DNA from: Methanospirillum lacunae | Lineage (GTDB): Archaea; Halobacteriota; Methanomicrobia; Methanomicrobiales; Methanospirillaceae | Length of the DNA stretch: 64,000 nucleotides | NCBI RefSeq assembly: GCF_003173355.1 | Contig: NZ_QGMY01000006.1 | Location: 1 to 64,000, forward strand | Direction of reading: 5' to 3' | Shown: piece by piece, positions 27,834 through 36,867 of the stretch | Layout: each line of letters opens with the position of its first letter | Numbering within the stretch: position 1 is the first letter of the stretch | The notes under the pieces: generated by a model | The model's database searches: none | What the model saw: only the letters and a program-made list of their open reading frames with translations | What the model was told of the DNA's origin: nothing | Translations under genes and position numbers: made by a program

Positions 27834-30455
27834 TTGTTGATCTTTTGTTTTATACCGGGGCTCATGTCTGATACTTTTTTGACATTTTTGTGCATTATTT
27901 TCTTTAGTTGGTTATATTTCCTTATCTATGGCCCGTATATGTTAGTTATCGTATTCATTCTGGGAGAGGTAACAAGATCAAACCCTTTACAACTGATCTA
28001 TATTTTTTTCAGTCTTTTCTTCTTAGTTGGTCTGTTAATAAATATTACATACCGGATTAAAGGTTGGAATCACTTTGCAATGTGGAGAACTTTGACATCA
28101 GCAAAGTTGATCTGGAATATCAATTCCCTGACTCAGCAGATAAAAAACTGTTGGCCTCAATATATCCTCATATTTTTAATTTCCAGTACAATTATTGCCA
28201 TTTTTTTATATGGCGAAGGTTTGATCAGGCGAATTTTTGACGCATCTGTTCGTTATCTGGAACCATTAACAAGTATATACTCCTCGATTGGTCAGATTAT
28301 ATTGCCGTTCATTGCAGTTTTGGGCTTTTTCTTTCTCATTTCTTTTGTAATTGAATTAGTGAACTCAATTAATGCAAACGAAAACCTGCATGACAAGAAG
28401 TATCTCCAAAATATCAATCTCATATTCCTGGTATCTCCAGTTATCTTTCTCATTCTGATTGGGATTTTTATTCCTAATCCGGTTCAAATAATACTTTCCA
28501 ATATATTCGGGCAGATTTCAGCAATTTCTCGATTTATTTTTATTAATATTGAGATCATCTTTCTGGTAATGATCCTGATTCTCATCATTCAATGGATCAA
28601 TAAACGGCGTTATATCACAAAAATTGAAGAATTTATTGTAATACAAGATGATAAAAAACAGGATTTCTGTGATATTGATGATGGAATTAAAAATGAGATC
28701 GGGAGAATAAAAAAGTTATATCTGGATATCGGGGCTTTTAGAGATATTGAGAGCATTGCTCAGGGAGATTTTCGGATGTTTCGAATGACTGATGATCCTA
28801 TCGTTGCTAGTCTGTCATCGATCACCGGAACGGTAAAACTGGGATCAACCTTATCAATTCCGGTGACTTTTTTTACATCCCTCACAAACAGCATAATCTG
28901 TGCCCCCCGGATTTCAGGAGTATTAACAAAGCAGGGCACTTCATGGCAGATGTACTCTTCGTATCAGGACAGGTGGAAATCATATACATGGAGAGTAACA
29001 GATGATGATATAAAAAAAATTACGGATGTATGCACACAAAAAAAAACTGATACCCAAGGTCAGCAACAACCTGCAACTCCTGTAGAACAATCAACCGGAA
29101 ATTTATTCTTTTCTGTGTATCTTAACAATTATCCAATATCTCTCGAACTTCCAGTAAATTTTCAGTTGAAAAAAGGAAACCTTCCTTCAGATCCTCCTAA
29201 TCAATCAGATAACCCTAAAACTGAAACAGATAAAAAAGATACAGCAACTGACACCAAACCTGTCTCAAGCACCCTCACATCAGAGGATCATTCCAAGATT
29301 GTTGAAACTTTAACCGCAAAAATTATCATAGATCTTTCAGATCCGGGAACACCAAGATGGGAAGCATATATCTACTATAACCGAGGACTCAAGTCATACC
29401 GACAAGCTCTTCGAGAAGGAAATAGTAAAGAGATAAAGGATACGCATCTGAAAGAAGCCTTCTCTAATTTTATCAAAGCAGTCACGTTTGATGACTCATA
29501 TGCTGTCGCATATTATGGAATGGGCCTTATTCTTCACGAATATTCTTCTGATACCTATTACCCATTGATTTCATATTTGTTTAAAAAATCAATTTTCCTA
29601 AATCCTGGGTTTTGGCAGGCAAAATATGCAAAGATGATCATCGATATTAAAAAGCACTTAAGAAGCCCCTATCAAAGGCAAGATGATTTTAAATTTAATG
29701 ATTTAAAGGATTATATTTCAGAAATTTCCGATTTTTTTACCTTTTTAACAACTGAAGCAAACCAGAACAGTGGCATTTCTTGTTCTATAACGTTTGAGGA
29801 TCTAAACAAAGTATTTGGTGAAATCTTACAATATTCATGCAACCTGGAATTAGATGATCTTGTTGATATTGATAATAACTATTTTAATAGGTTTATTATT
29901 GAATTCATTTTTTCTCTAAAACAGTATTATGAAGATATTCGAAAGGTTCCTGATTTAGATGAGATTATAGAGGACTGTAATAATCTAATCAAAAATGATC
30001 CTGATTATCCTGCGTTTTATTATTGGAGAGGGATTGCGCAATGCCAAAAATCTGTAGAGAATATGAACTATGATAAAAACTCTGGTTCACAGAGCATTAT
30101 TTCATTTCAAAAAGCAATTGCTCTTCATAAGAAACAGTATATCCTTTCGGGAATGAATGAGGATCTGTACTTTGACATCCAGGATAATAATCTCATGTAT
30201 CGCTCCTGTATCCAGGATACATATTTGCATCTCTCTGTTTCTGAATACATACAAAAGAATGGTGGGAATTACTGGAGACAGGAGACTGACTATTTCAATA
30301 AGATCAAGGAATTATCCTCTTATATTAATGCCGGGTTAATTATGCCAGAATATTCTTCTAAGGAATTATGGTCTAAGGTAAAGATAATACATAAAAAATA
30401 TTCAAAACAGAAATGCCAATCTAATGAATTAAATAGTGAGAAACAAGGCTTTTGA
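27834..30455 (+). CDS. Large membrane protein with C-terminal TPR-like repeats
   Basis: An 873-residue protein. The first ~270 residues contain about seven hydrophobic helices. A cytosolic domain at residues ~290-430 has a beta-rich stretch (FRMTDDPIVASLSSITGTVKLG). A Thr/Lys/Gln-rich linker lies near 410-490. The rest is helical with TPR-like pairs (residues ~500-600 AYIYYNRGLKSYRQALREG and ~715-760 YYWRGIAQCQK). The start is TTG at 27834 with an SD-like AGGTG 7 bases upstream; ATG at 27864 is an alternative. Function unknown; perhaps a membrane scaffold. It shows lower GC than its left-hand neighbours. No operon partner downstream. Confidence 0.7.
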   Translation: MLIFCFIPGLMSDTFLTFLCIIFFSWLYFLIYGPYMLVIVFILGEVTRSNPLQLIYIFFSLFFLVGLLINITYRIKGWNHFAMWRTLTSAKLIWNINSLTQQIKNCWPQYILIFLISSTIIAIFLYGEGLIRRIFDASVRYLEPLTSIYSSIGQIILPFIAVLGFFFLISFVIELVNSINANENLHDKKYLQNINLIFLVSPVIFLILIGIFIPNPVQIILSNIFGQISAISRFIFINIEIIFLVMILILIIQWINKRRYITKIEEFIVIQDDKKQDFCDIDDGIKNEIGRIKKLYLDIGAFRDIESIAQGDFRMFRMTDDPIVASLSSITGTVKLGSTLSIPVTFFTSLTNSIICAPRISGVLTKQGTSWQMYSSYQDRWKSYTWRVTDDDIKKITDVCTQKKTDTQGQQQPATPVEQSTGNLFFSVYLNNYPISLELPVNFQLKKGNLPSDPPNQSDNPKTETDKKDTATDTKPVSSTLTSEDHSKIVETLTAKIIIDLSDPGTPRWEAYIYYNRGLKSYRQALREGNSKEIKDTHLKEAFSNFIKAVTFDDSYAVAYYGMGLILHEYSSDTYYPLISYLFKKSIFLNPGFWQAKYAKMIIDIKKHLRSPYQRQDDFKFNDLKDYISEISDFFTFLTTEANQNSGISCSITFEDLNKVFGEILQYSCNLELDDLVDIDNNYFNRFIIEFIFSLKQYYEDIRKVPDLDEIIEDCNNLIKNDPDYPAFYYWRGIAQCQKSVENMNYDKNSGSQSIISFQKAIALHKKQYILSGMNEDLYFDIQDNNLMYRSCIQDTYLHLSVSEYIQKNGGNYWRQETDYFNKIKELSSYINAGLIMPEYSSKELWSKVKIIHKKYSKQKCQSNELNSEKQGF

Positions 30456-30606
30456 TCAAAATTCAATACATAATATGATTTTTTCTTTTCCTATTCCTGT
30501 CAAAAGAATCTATACATGGAAATCATGTATGAATCATTAAATTACTTGTACTTCTCATCATCTTAAATTCAAATCTATATTACCGGGGAATCAATTCTGA
30601 ATTATT

Positions 30607-30753
30607 TTAATCATATATACAATCAAATACTGTTAGTGGAGCAGAATGAACCGACATCACCAACTCATTAATCCTTCTCCCTGGTTTTTTACCATTTATA
30701 GTTACTATTTTGCCAGTATCTGAGTTTTCCGATTTCTTCGAACAAAACCTCAC
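30607..30753 (-). CDS. Possible 48-residue protein downstream of the ABC permease
   Basis: A GTG-started frame of 48 codons reads KIVTINGKKPGRRINELVMS and ends FDCIYD before a stop. It lies about 30 bases downstream of the permease stop on the same strand and could belong to that operon. Its composition is protein-like rather than AT noise. No homology can be named; it may equally be a fragment. Confidence 0.3.
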   Translation of the reverse strand: MRFCSKKSENSDTGKIVTINGKKPGRRINELVMSVHSAPLTVFDCIYD

Positions 30754-30785
30754 TCACAACCTAATATCAAAGTAAAACACATCTT

Positions 30786-31766
30786 TTAGATCCCTCTGGC
30801 TCTCCATATTACAAAGACAAAAAAAGGAGTACCGATTAGTCCTGTGACAATGCCAATTGGCATCTCACCAGGGATTATCGTTCTAATTGCTAGATCAACT
30901 AACAGAAGATAAATAGCTCCACCAACCAAGGAAAAAGGGAGAAGTAATATGTGGTCATTTCCTGTTACCATTCGACAAATATGGGGTATGACAAGTCCAA
31001 TCCATCCGATAACACCACAAAGAGCAACTGAAACCGCAATGATAATCGTGGTCGTGATAATGAAAAGAGTCTTAAGCAGACGAGTATCCTGCCCCAGCAT
31101 GTTCGCCGTTTCTTCACCATATGCAAGAATATTTAGTTGCCACCTCATCAGATAGAGAAGAATAATCGCGACAAAAAACAGGGGAAGGACAAGCCCTACT
31201 TCACCAAGGGAAACACGACTGAACGATCCCAACAACCAGAAAGTGATGAACGGCATAACGGTGAACGGATCTGCTATCCATTTAATAAGTGCAGTCAATG
31301 ATCCACATAATGTTCCTATTGCCATACCTGCAATAACTGTGGTAAACCGGTCAATCCCCCATGTGATACTCGCTACAAGAAGACCACCAAAAAATGCACA
31401 GATTGTGGTAATGAAAATATCCCCGGTAAAAAGAATTGCAAGAGCTGCTCCAAAGGCTGACCCGGAACTGATACCAAGAATATATGGCGAAACAAGGGGG
31501 TTGCGATATACGGCCTGTAACGTTACCCCACACCCAGACAAAGCTGCCCCGACAACGAGAACCATTACTGTTCTTGGTAATCTCAAATTCAGAATCAAAT
31601 CTGTGTATTGATTTGAAAAGTAATCAGGATTGAATACCCCATATACAGCACCTGCAGTCTCTATTGGAGGTATCCAAATCCTACCAGCACAAACAGAAAT
31701 ACATCCAAGTACCATACATACAAAAAACAGGATAATACACTCATAATGCCTTGAACTTGTTCTCAT
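30786..31766 (-). CDS. FecCD/BtuC-type ABC permease
   Basis: A 326-residue permease with about nine membrane helices. LRLPRTVMVLVVGAALSGCG near residue 62 is the classic FecCD entry motif, and the GCGVTLQAVYRNPLVSPYIL, LGISSGSAFGAALAI region follows. GVIGWIGLVIPHICRMVTGN near 250 is the conserved segment contacting the ATPase. It is downstream of and co-directional with the binding protein, in a likely two-gene operon. It would import an iron-siderophore, cobamide or similar metal chelate. A second, different permease lies across the divergent promoter. Confidence 0.95.
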   Translation of the reverse strand: MRTSSRHYECIILFFVCMVLGCISVCAGRIWIPPIETAGAVYGVFNPDYFSNQYTDLILNLRLPRTVMVLVVGAALSGCGVTLQAVYRNPLVSPYILGISSGSAFGAALAILFTGDIFITTICAFFGGLLVASITWGIDRFTTVIAGMAIGTLCGSLTALIKWIADPFTVMPFITFWLLGSFSRVSLGEVGLVLPLFFVAIILLYLMRWQLNILAYGEETANMLGQDTRLLKTLFIITTTIIIAVSVALCGVIGWIGLVIPHICRMVTGNDHILLLPFSLVGGAIYLLLVDLAIRTIIPGEMPIGIVTGLIGTPFFVFVIWRARGI

Positions 31767-31813
31767 GGCTGCTCAAGTAGATAAGAACAATAAATATTGG
31801 ATTTTTCACACAT

Positions 31814-32935
31814 TTATGAGTTTGAACTATATGAACCACGTAATATTTTTTCAATCTGAAGATCATTTAAAGAATAATTAAAGAATTCCTTAAAATACTC
31901 CCGAAGAATATCTGAAAGATTGACATCTGAAAACCGATCAGGATACACTGTTTTTGCAAGCCACATCGAATAAAACACTGCTGATTCAGCATTCGGACGG
32001 CTCCACTTAAAAATTCCCTGCGGCTGAACATACACCCGGTGATTCCGTACTGCATTAATAGGAGCCCATCGTTTATCTGAATAAATTTCATCAGGACTTC
32101 CGGAGTCGATAATAATAACATCAGGATTCCATGCAAGGATCTGTTCCATGGTAACCTCGCTTTGGGATGGAGTGATTTTTTCGACAGTATTATTTGGTGA
32201 TTCTAATATCGCAGCATTTTTACAGCCTGCAACATTCAACCGCTCCTGAAGGAATGTATCATTGCCATATGTCATCATGTGACTTGTATCATATCCACAA
32301 AAGACCTTTAGTCGGGTATCATCAGGGATAGAGGCAACCCGAGTGGACACAAAATCATTAATTCTATGTATAAATGTTTCATACTGCTCAGCTTTGTCAG
32401 TCTGATTAAAAACAAGTCCAATAAATTTGACCTGATCAACGATCTGCTTAAAACTATCTCCTTGAGTATTTTTTATCACAACCACGGGTATTTTTGCTCT
32501 CTTTTTTATGAGCTGACCATCAAGAGGCGGACAGAGAACCATATCCACACCTGTAATAGTAAGGATTTCATAATCTACCTCTCCGGTAGCTCCACGGACA
32601 TCAGTTAAATTCAATAAAGATGGATCGATTTCCTGAAGCAGAAGAGATTGTTTCATACCCGGTGTGGTGGCAGCAATCCTGTCACTTACTCCTAGTATAT
32701 ATGGAATTTGTGCTATCGGGCCGGAAAAAAGAGCAACTTTTTGAGGACATGCTGGGATTTGCACCACAGTGCCACTCATATCTGTGATATTTCTAAATGA
32801 GGAAGAATTTGTATGGAGGTTAGAATTTACAGGATCATCTAATCCAGGAGTACTGTTTAGATCAGAATGAGATATACATCCTCCTGATAGAGTAAAAATA
32901 CATACAATCAGGACAATCGGGATGAAACTTCTCAT
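31814..32935 (-). CDS. Metal-chelate/B12-type ABC binding lipoprotein
   Basis: A 373-residue class III binding protein. The N-terminal MRSFIPIVLIVCIFTLSGGC ends in a lipobox Cys, so it is probably anchored by lipidation. The mature protein begins with ITDMSGTVVQIPACPQKVAL, the typical Fe/B12 binding-protein opening (DxxGRxVxxP-like), then GVSDRIAATTPGM and VDMVLCPPLDGQ. The C-terminal lobe has WNPDVIIIDSG and NHRVYVQPQGIFKWSRPNAE. That last motif is like many FecB/FepB relatives of methanogens. It forms an operon with the downstream permease and is divergent from the FLD gene. Confidence 0.9.
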   Translation of the reverse strand: MRSFIPIVLIVCIFTLSGGCISHSDLNSTPGLDDPVNSNLHTNSSSFRNITDMSGTVVQIPACPQKVALFSGPIAQIPYILGVSDRIAATTPGMKQSLLLQEIDPSLLNLTDVRGATGEVDYEILTITGVDMVLCPPLDGQLIKKRAKIPVVVIKNTQGDSFKQIVDQVKFIGLVFNQTDKAEQYETFIHRINDFVSTRVASIPDDTRLKVFCGYDTSHMMTYGNDTFLQERLNVAGCKNAAILESPNNTVEKITPSQSEVTMEQILAWNPDVIIIDSGSPDEIYSDKRWAPINAVRNHRVYVQPQGIFKWSRPNAESAVFYSMWLAKTVYPDRFSDVNLSDILREYFKEFFNYSLNDLQIEKILRGSYSSNS

Positions 32936-33006
32936 AGATCTTATTTTATAATTAATAATGTTAAAATCTTTGATACATCTTTGAAATTGAGCTTTGGAAT
33001 GAAACT

Positions 33007-33705
33007 ATGGTAGTATATCTCGCACTTGATGATACCGATATGCCTGATTCCATTGGAACAGGACGATTAGCCCGGTTTATTGCTGATGAAATGGGGAAAA
33101 AATACCCGGTTCTCTGCGTTACAAGACATCAATTCTATGTTCACCCTGATATTCCTTATACTTCCCATAACAGTGGGGCTGTCATTCATTTTGCAGATAT
33201 TCCACCAGAATCTGAGTCGCAGTTTTGTGATGAAGCAATCGCTCTCATGAGGGAGAAATTTATTTTAGGAAGTGATCCAGGGCTTTGTTTTGCACGACAC
33301 GAGCAGATAATTGCACCAGTCATTACCTTTGGACAAGATGCAAAAACAAAAGTTCTGACTCAGGATCAGGCCAGGAAATTAGCTTATAATTTAAATATAT
33401 TTCTTATTGGTCTAGGAGGGACCAATGGTGGAATCATAGGGGCATTGGCAGGGGTTGGCCTTGCAGCAACAGGATGTGATGGTCGATTTTTGCTTGTGGG
33501 TACTATTCGTAGTCGTGAGGGAGATCAAGAAGTCAAGGAGATTTTGAAGACTGGTATCGAAGAGGTACTTACAATAGATGGACGTGTTGTCACGGATGGA
33601 ATGATTAGAATTCGAAAATTTCCTCAACCAGTTAGAATTATGGGAAGACCGGTGTTACTTGTGGAGGAATTAGAGGGTGAATTGATCGCAGTAAAACGGG
33701 ACTGA
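33007..33705 (+). CDS. TiaS-like FLD-domain protein in ABC importer operon
   Basis: A 232-residue protein that opens VVYLALDDTDMPDSIGTGRLAR and has a RHQFYVHPDIPYTSHNSGAV segment. These are the nucleotide-binding motifs of the TiaS FLD/DUF1743 region (archaeal tRNA-Ile2 agmatinylcytidine synthetase), DDTDxxxxGxT and RxNPNIPxxxxGNGA. The protein is only half the length of TiaS and lacks its RNA-binding OB and zinc-ribbon parts. The second half contains GLGGTNGGIIGALAGVGLAA, a glycine-rich loop. It is 7 bases from the permease gene downstream and lies in the divergent region opposite the binding protein. A role tied to the transported substrate is plausible but unproven. Confidence 0.7.
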   Translation: MVVYLALDDTDMPDSIGTGRLARFIADEMGKKYPVLCVTRHQFYVHPDIPYTSHNSGAVIHFADIPPESESQFCDEAIALMREKFILGSDPGLCFARHEQIIAPVITFGQDAKTKVLTQDQARKLAYNLNIFLIGLGGTNGGIIGALAGVGLAATGCDGRFLLVGTIRSREGDQEVKEILKTGIEEVLTIDGRVVTDGMIRIRKFPQPVRIMGRPVLLVEELEGELIAVKRD

Positions 33706-33712
33706 GGGAATA

Positions 33713-34765
33713 ATGAGATGTCAAGAAGAACCTCAATTATATCAAAGAAAGATAACCAGGTTTTCTGATGGATTCTCTATTTTTTTGCTTGTTATTCTTA
33801 TTTTTCTGATTGCTATTTCGGTTTTTTGTGGTAAGTATCAGGCAAGCCCATTTGATGCACTGTATCAAGTCATTCAAGGCAACAGTGTGTCAGGAGATTT
33901 AACAGGAATTGAAACTGTTTTTTGGGAAATTCGTGTTCCAAGGATTATTGCCGCAGTACTCGTTGGAACAGGATTGGCAATATCTGGAGCGGTATTACAG
34001 GGAATATTTAACAATCCTATTGTTTCACCACAATTTCTCGGAATTACAAGTGGAGCCGCTTTTGGAGCAGCCGTAGCTTTATTATTAAGTTTTAGCTTTG
34101 CAACAGCTGGTATTTTCGCTTTTTTAGGAGGAGTTCTTGCAGTTGTATTTGTGATACTTATCAATAGACTATTTTCATTTCAAACAATTACGGGCCTTGT
34201 ACTTGCCGGGATCATTGTAGAAAGTATATTTCAATCAGGTATTGGGTTGATTAAATATCTAGCAGATCCAGGAGGTCGTCTTCCCTCATTGATGTATTGG
34301 ATGATGGGATCGTTCAATCATGTTACATCTGATGGATTGCTTATTGCCGGACCTGTATTGATGATTTTGATAATGTTCCTCTACTCAATCAGGTGGCAGA
34401 TAAACCTTCTTTGTTTTGGTGAAGAAACGGCAAATAATCTGGGGGTTCCAGCTTCTCTCCTCTATGTTATAATCTTACTTGCAGTATCTCTGATAACAGC
34501 CGCATCAATCTCGCTTGCAGGCCCAATCGGGTGGATTGGACTTGTTATCCCTAATATTATTCGATCTCTATCTGGTCTGGATCACCTGTTGAGTATCCCC
34601 AGAAGTGCACTCCTTGGGGGATCGTATCTTCTCATAATGGACACCATTGCAAGAACAGCAGCACCAACTGAGATACCTGTGGGTATTCTAACAGCTCTCA
34701 TCGGTGTTCCTTTTTTTCTATTTATTCTAAAATCTCAACACAGGGTTCATAATTATGGAAATTGA
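33713..34765 (+). CDS. FecCD/BtuC-type ABC permease (second)
   Basis: A 350-residue permease with about nine helices. IRVPRIIAAVLVGTGLAISG near residue 79 and the following GAVLQGIFNNPIVSPQFLG, ITSGAAFGAA are the FecCD signatures. AGPIGWIGLVIPNIIRSLSG near 265 is the ATPase-contact loop. The sequence differs from the first permease by enough that the two could form a heterodimer, or serve separate binding proteins. The FLD gene precedes it by 7 bases and its end overlaps the ATPase gene by 11 bases. Confidence 0.95.
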   Translation: MRCQEEPQLYQRKITRFSDGFSIFLLVILIFLIAISVFCGKYQASPFDALYQVIQGNSVSGDLTGIETVFWEIRVPRIIAAVLVGTGLAISGAVLQGIFNNPIVSPQFLGITSGAAFGAAVALLLSFSFATAGIFAFLGGVLAVVFVILINRLFSFQTITGLVLAGIIVESIFQSGIGLIKYLADPGGRLPSLMYWMMGSFNHVTSDGLLIAGPVLMILIMFLYSIRWQINLLCFGEETANNLGVPASLLYVIILLAVSLITAASISLAGPIGWIGLVIPNIIRSLSGLDHLLSIPRSALLGGSYLLIMDTIARTAAPTEIPVGILTALIGVPFFLFILKSQHRVHNYGN

Positions 34766-35549
34766 AATTAATAATCTGTCTTTTTCATATTCACAAAAGG
34801 TGAAACCCGCCTTATCAGATATTTCTCTTTTGATACCTTCTGGGCGTCTTGTATACCTCATTGGCCCTAATGGTTCAGGAAAATCAACTCTTCTTCGATG
34901 TATTGGTGGATTGGTAAAACCATTATCAGGTTATGTAAAAATACAAGGCAGAGAGATATTTGCATTCAGTAAGAAAGAAAGAGCACAGTTGATAGGATTT
35001 GTTCCCCAACAAGAGATTCCTGTCTTTTCATTCAAGGTTCGGGATGTAGTTGTAACCGGAAGGGTATCAAGGCATAGTATTTTTGGATTACCATCAGCAT
35101 CAGACTACCAAATAGCAGATAAAGCACTTTTTGAAGTTGGAATAGCGCACCTTTCCGAACGAGTATGTTCAGAGATCAGCGGAGGAGAATGGCAACTCGT
35201 TATGATTGCAAGAGCCCTTTCACAAGATCCGAGAATTTTACTTCTTGATGAACCTACTTCCCATCTTGATCTAGCTAATCAGATGAAGGTCTTATCAGTT
35301 ATAAAAAAACTTGTTTTAAATGGATATACATGTATTTTGGTCTCCCATAATCCAGACCAGGTATTTCTCATTGATGGATTTGTTGCTGCTATGAAAGAGG
35401 GACATCTGATCTATTCAGGGCTTGCTGTTGATGTGATAATTCCAGAAATAATGCAGGAAATTTACGATATTCCTGTTATGGTAGCTGGTCAGACAAATGG
35501 ATTAGTCAGGGGTATCTGTGTTCCATTACTACCAGATGAAAAGGAGTAA
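34755..35549 (+). CDS. FecE/BtuD-type ABC ATPase
   Basis: A 264-residue ATPase. Walker A GPNGSGKSTLLRC near residue 36, Q-loop FVPQQ near 84, signature ISGGEWQLVMIARAL near 140, Walker B ILLLDEPTSHLD near 159, H-loop LVSHNPDQ near 196. ATPases of this family power both permease copies. It is the last gene of the plus-strand operon and the only ATPase in the cluster. Promoter is shared with the upstream FLD/permease genes. Confidence 0.95.
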   Translation: MEIEINNLSFSYSQKVKPALSDISLLIPSGRLVYLIGPNGSGKSTLLRCIGGLVKPLSGYVKIQGREIFAFSKKERAQLIGFVPQQEIPVFSFKVRDVVVTGRVSRHSIFGLPSASDYQIADKALFEVGIAHLSERVCSEISGGEWQLVMIARALSQDPRILLLDEPTSHLDLANQMKVLSVIKKLVLNGYTCILVSHNPDQVFLIDGFVAAMKEGHLIYSGLAVDVIIPEIMQEIYDIPVMVAGQTNGLVRGICVPLLPDEKE

Positions 35550-35556
35550 AATAGGT

Positions 35557-36156
35557 TTAAACCGTCAAAGACCAGGATCCAATAGGAGTGGAATCTGACT
35601 CTTTAAAGAGTTGTATAACCCATTTTCCAGATGGTGATATTGCCTGGTTTGTTGATTGTTTCGATCCAGTACCTCCACCTCCTCCACCACCACATCCACT
35701 TTGAGTTATGTCCTCGACAATAAAGAAAACCGGCTTGTTTCTTTTTATTAGATAAATCGAGTCTCCAGGCTTTAATGTGAGATTCGGATTTGTCGAACTG
35801 CAAAGTGCCACATCCTGGCTGACACCATTAGGATCAGTCAGGTTAACAGTAAAACTCTGAATAGGAATAGCCAAAGCGACATTATCTTTGGACTCTTTGA
35901 GTGTTAGATCAAATGCAGTAACCGAACCAGAAGTATCTGATACTGTGGTTACGTTAAAATCCGGGGCATCTTTCAGACTTTCTGAAGATGAATCTGCGAA
36001 AACAAATGAAGTAAAGGAAAGACAGACTACAAGAGTTAAGAGAACAAATCTCCGGAAAATCTGATATACCGTTTCATTTTTCAGGCAATTATAATGAAAA
36101 CTTTTCATTTCTACCTCTTCATAAAATAGATATATAAAATTAGCTGTAAAGGTCAT
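35557..36156 (-). CDS. Exported hypothetical protein with poly-Gly stretch
   Basis: A 199-residue protein, probably shorter at the N-terminus (ATG at 36108 gives MKSFHYNCLKNETVYQIFRR). A signal peptide core FVLLTLVVCLSFTSFVFA is followed by a beta-rich mature part. A GCGGGGGGGTGSKQ run occurs near residue 155, unusual for archaeal proteins. The last ~45 residues (GKWVIQLFKESDSTPIGSWS) look like a beta-sandwich tail. No family recognised. It ends eight bases from the convergent ATPase gene. Confidence 0.6.
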   Translation of the reverse strand: MTFTANFIYLFYEEVEMKSFHYNCLKNETVYQIFRRFVLLTLVVCLSFTSFVFADSSSESLKDAPDFNVTTVSDTSGSVTAFDLTLKESKDNVALAIPIQSFTVNLTDPNGVSQDVALCSSTNPNLTLKPGDSIYLIKRNKPVFFIVEDITQSGCGGGGGGGTGSKQSTNQAISPSGKWVIQLFKESDSTPIGSWSLTV

Positions 36157-36512
36157 TTACGTAATTTTAATTATAATATTATATATGTTACGCTTATTTA
36201 TTCGATTTTTCTTACAGAGAGTCATAGTAACCGATATTATTGCGTCAATTTTTCGACATTTTTTAATCGATAGAGGGTATATTCAAAGCAAAAAAACATT
36301 TTTTACGTGTACACGTTCATCAGTTGTAACTATTAAATGACCACCCTTGAAAAATATTTTAAAATTACGTAATATTTTTTTACTATTCAGCCGTCCTCAG
36401 CACCCCCAACCCACTCATCCATCATTCTCCTCAAATATCATTTATTTGGTTGAAAAATCAGAAAATCACCGAAAGATCGCAGTATAATGAGAGTAAATGC
36501 TCTTTTAACAGA
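36157..36512. other. AT-rich intergenic region
   Basis: Very AT-rich, with T-runs near 36210-36270 and TATA-like boxes. Upstream of the exported protein gene; presumably contains its promoter. No coding signal seen. Confidence 0.4.
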
Positions 36513-36749
36513 ATGGAAATACCTGAAGAGATTTAATCCAAATTTTCTGAATGTCCTCCTGAAATCGTTACATATATTTACTATTTGCACGAAAAAATCG
36601 ATACATTAGAAATTAGGGTATCGGAACTTGAATCCCGGTTATATCTCAACAGTACCAATTCTGGTAAACCTCCATCATCGGATGGGTACACCCGTAAAAA
36701 CCGTCCAACCTCCCTTCGTAAGCATAGGTATATATATCGAATAATTTGA
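36513..36749 (+). pseudogene. N-terminal remnant of an IS66-type transposase gene
   Basis: From an ATG at 36513 the frame meets a TAA after seven codons, then continues as YYLHEKIDTLEIRVSELESR, then YLNSTNSGKPPSSDGYTRKN and stops. The coiled-coil followed by NSxNSxKPPSSDG is the hallmark N-terminus of IS66-family TnpC. The catalytic part is absent. It is an old insertion relic. Confidence 0.75.
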
Positions 36750-36867
36750 GATATCACAAATCATTATCGAATCAAGATGACAGAATATGTCTTGTTGGAT
36801 AGTCGTATCATTTGAACATTCTTGAGTCTGTGGAATTTTTACTCAGAGAATGTATTGAAGTTTTGTT

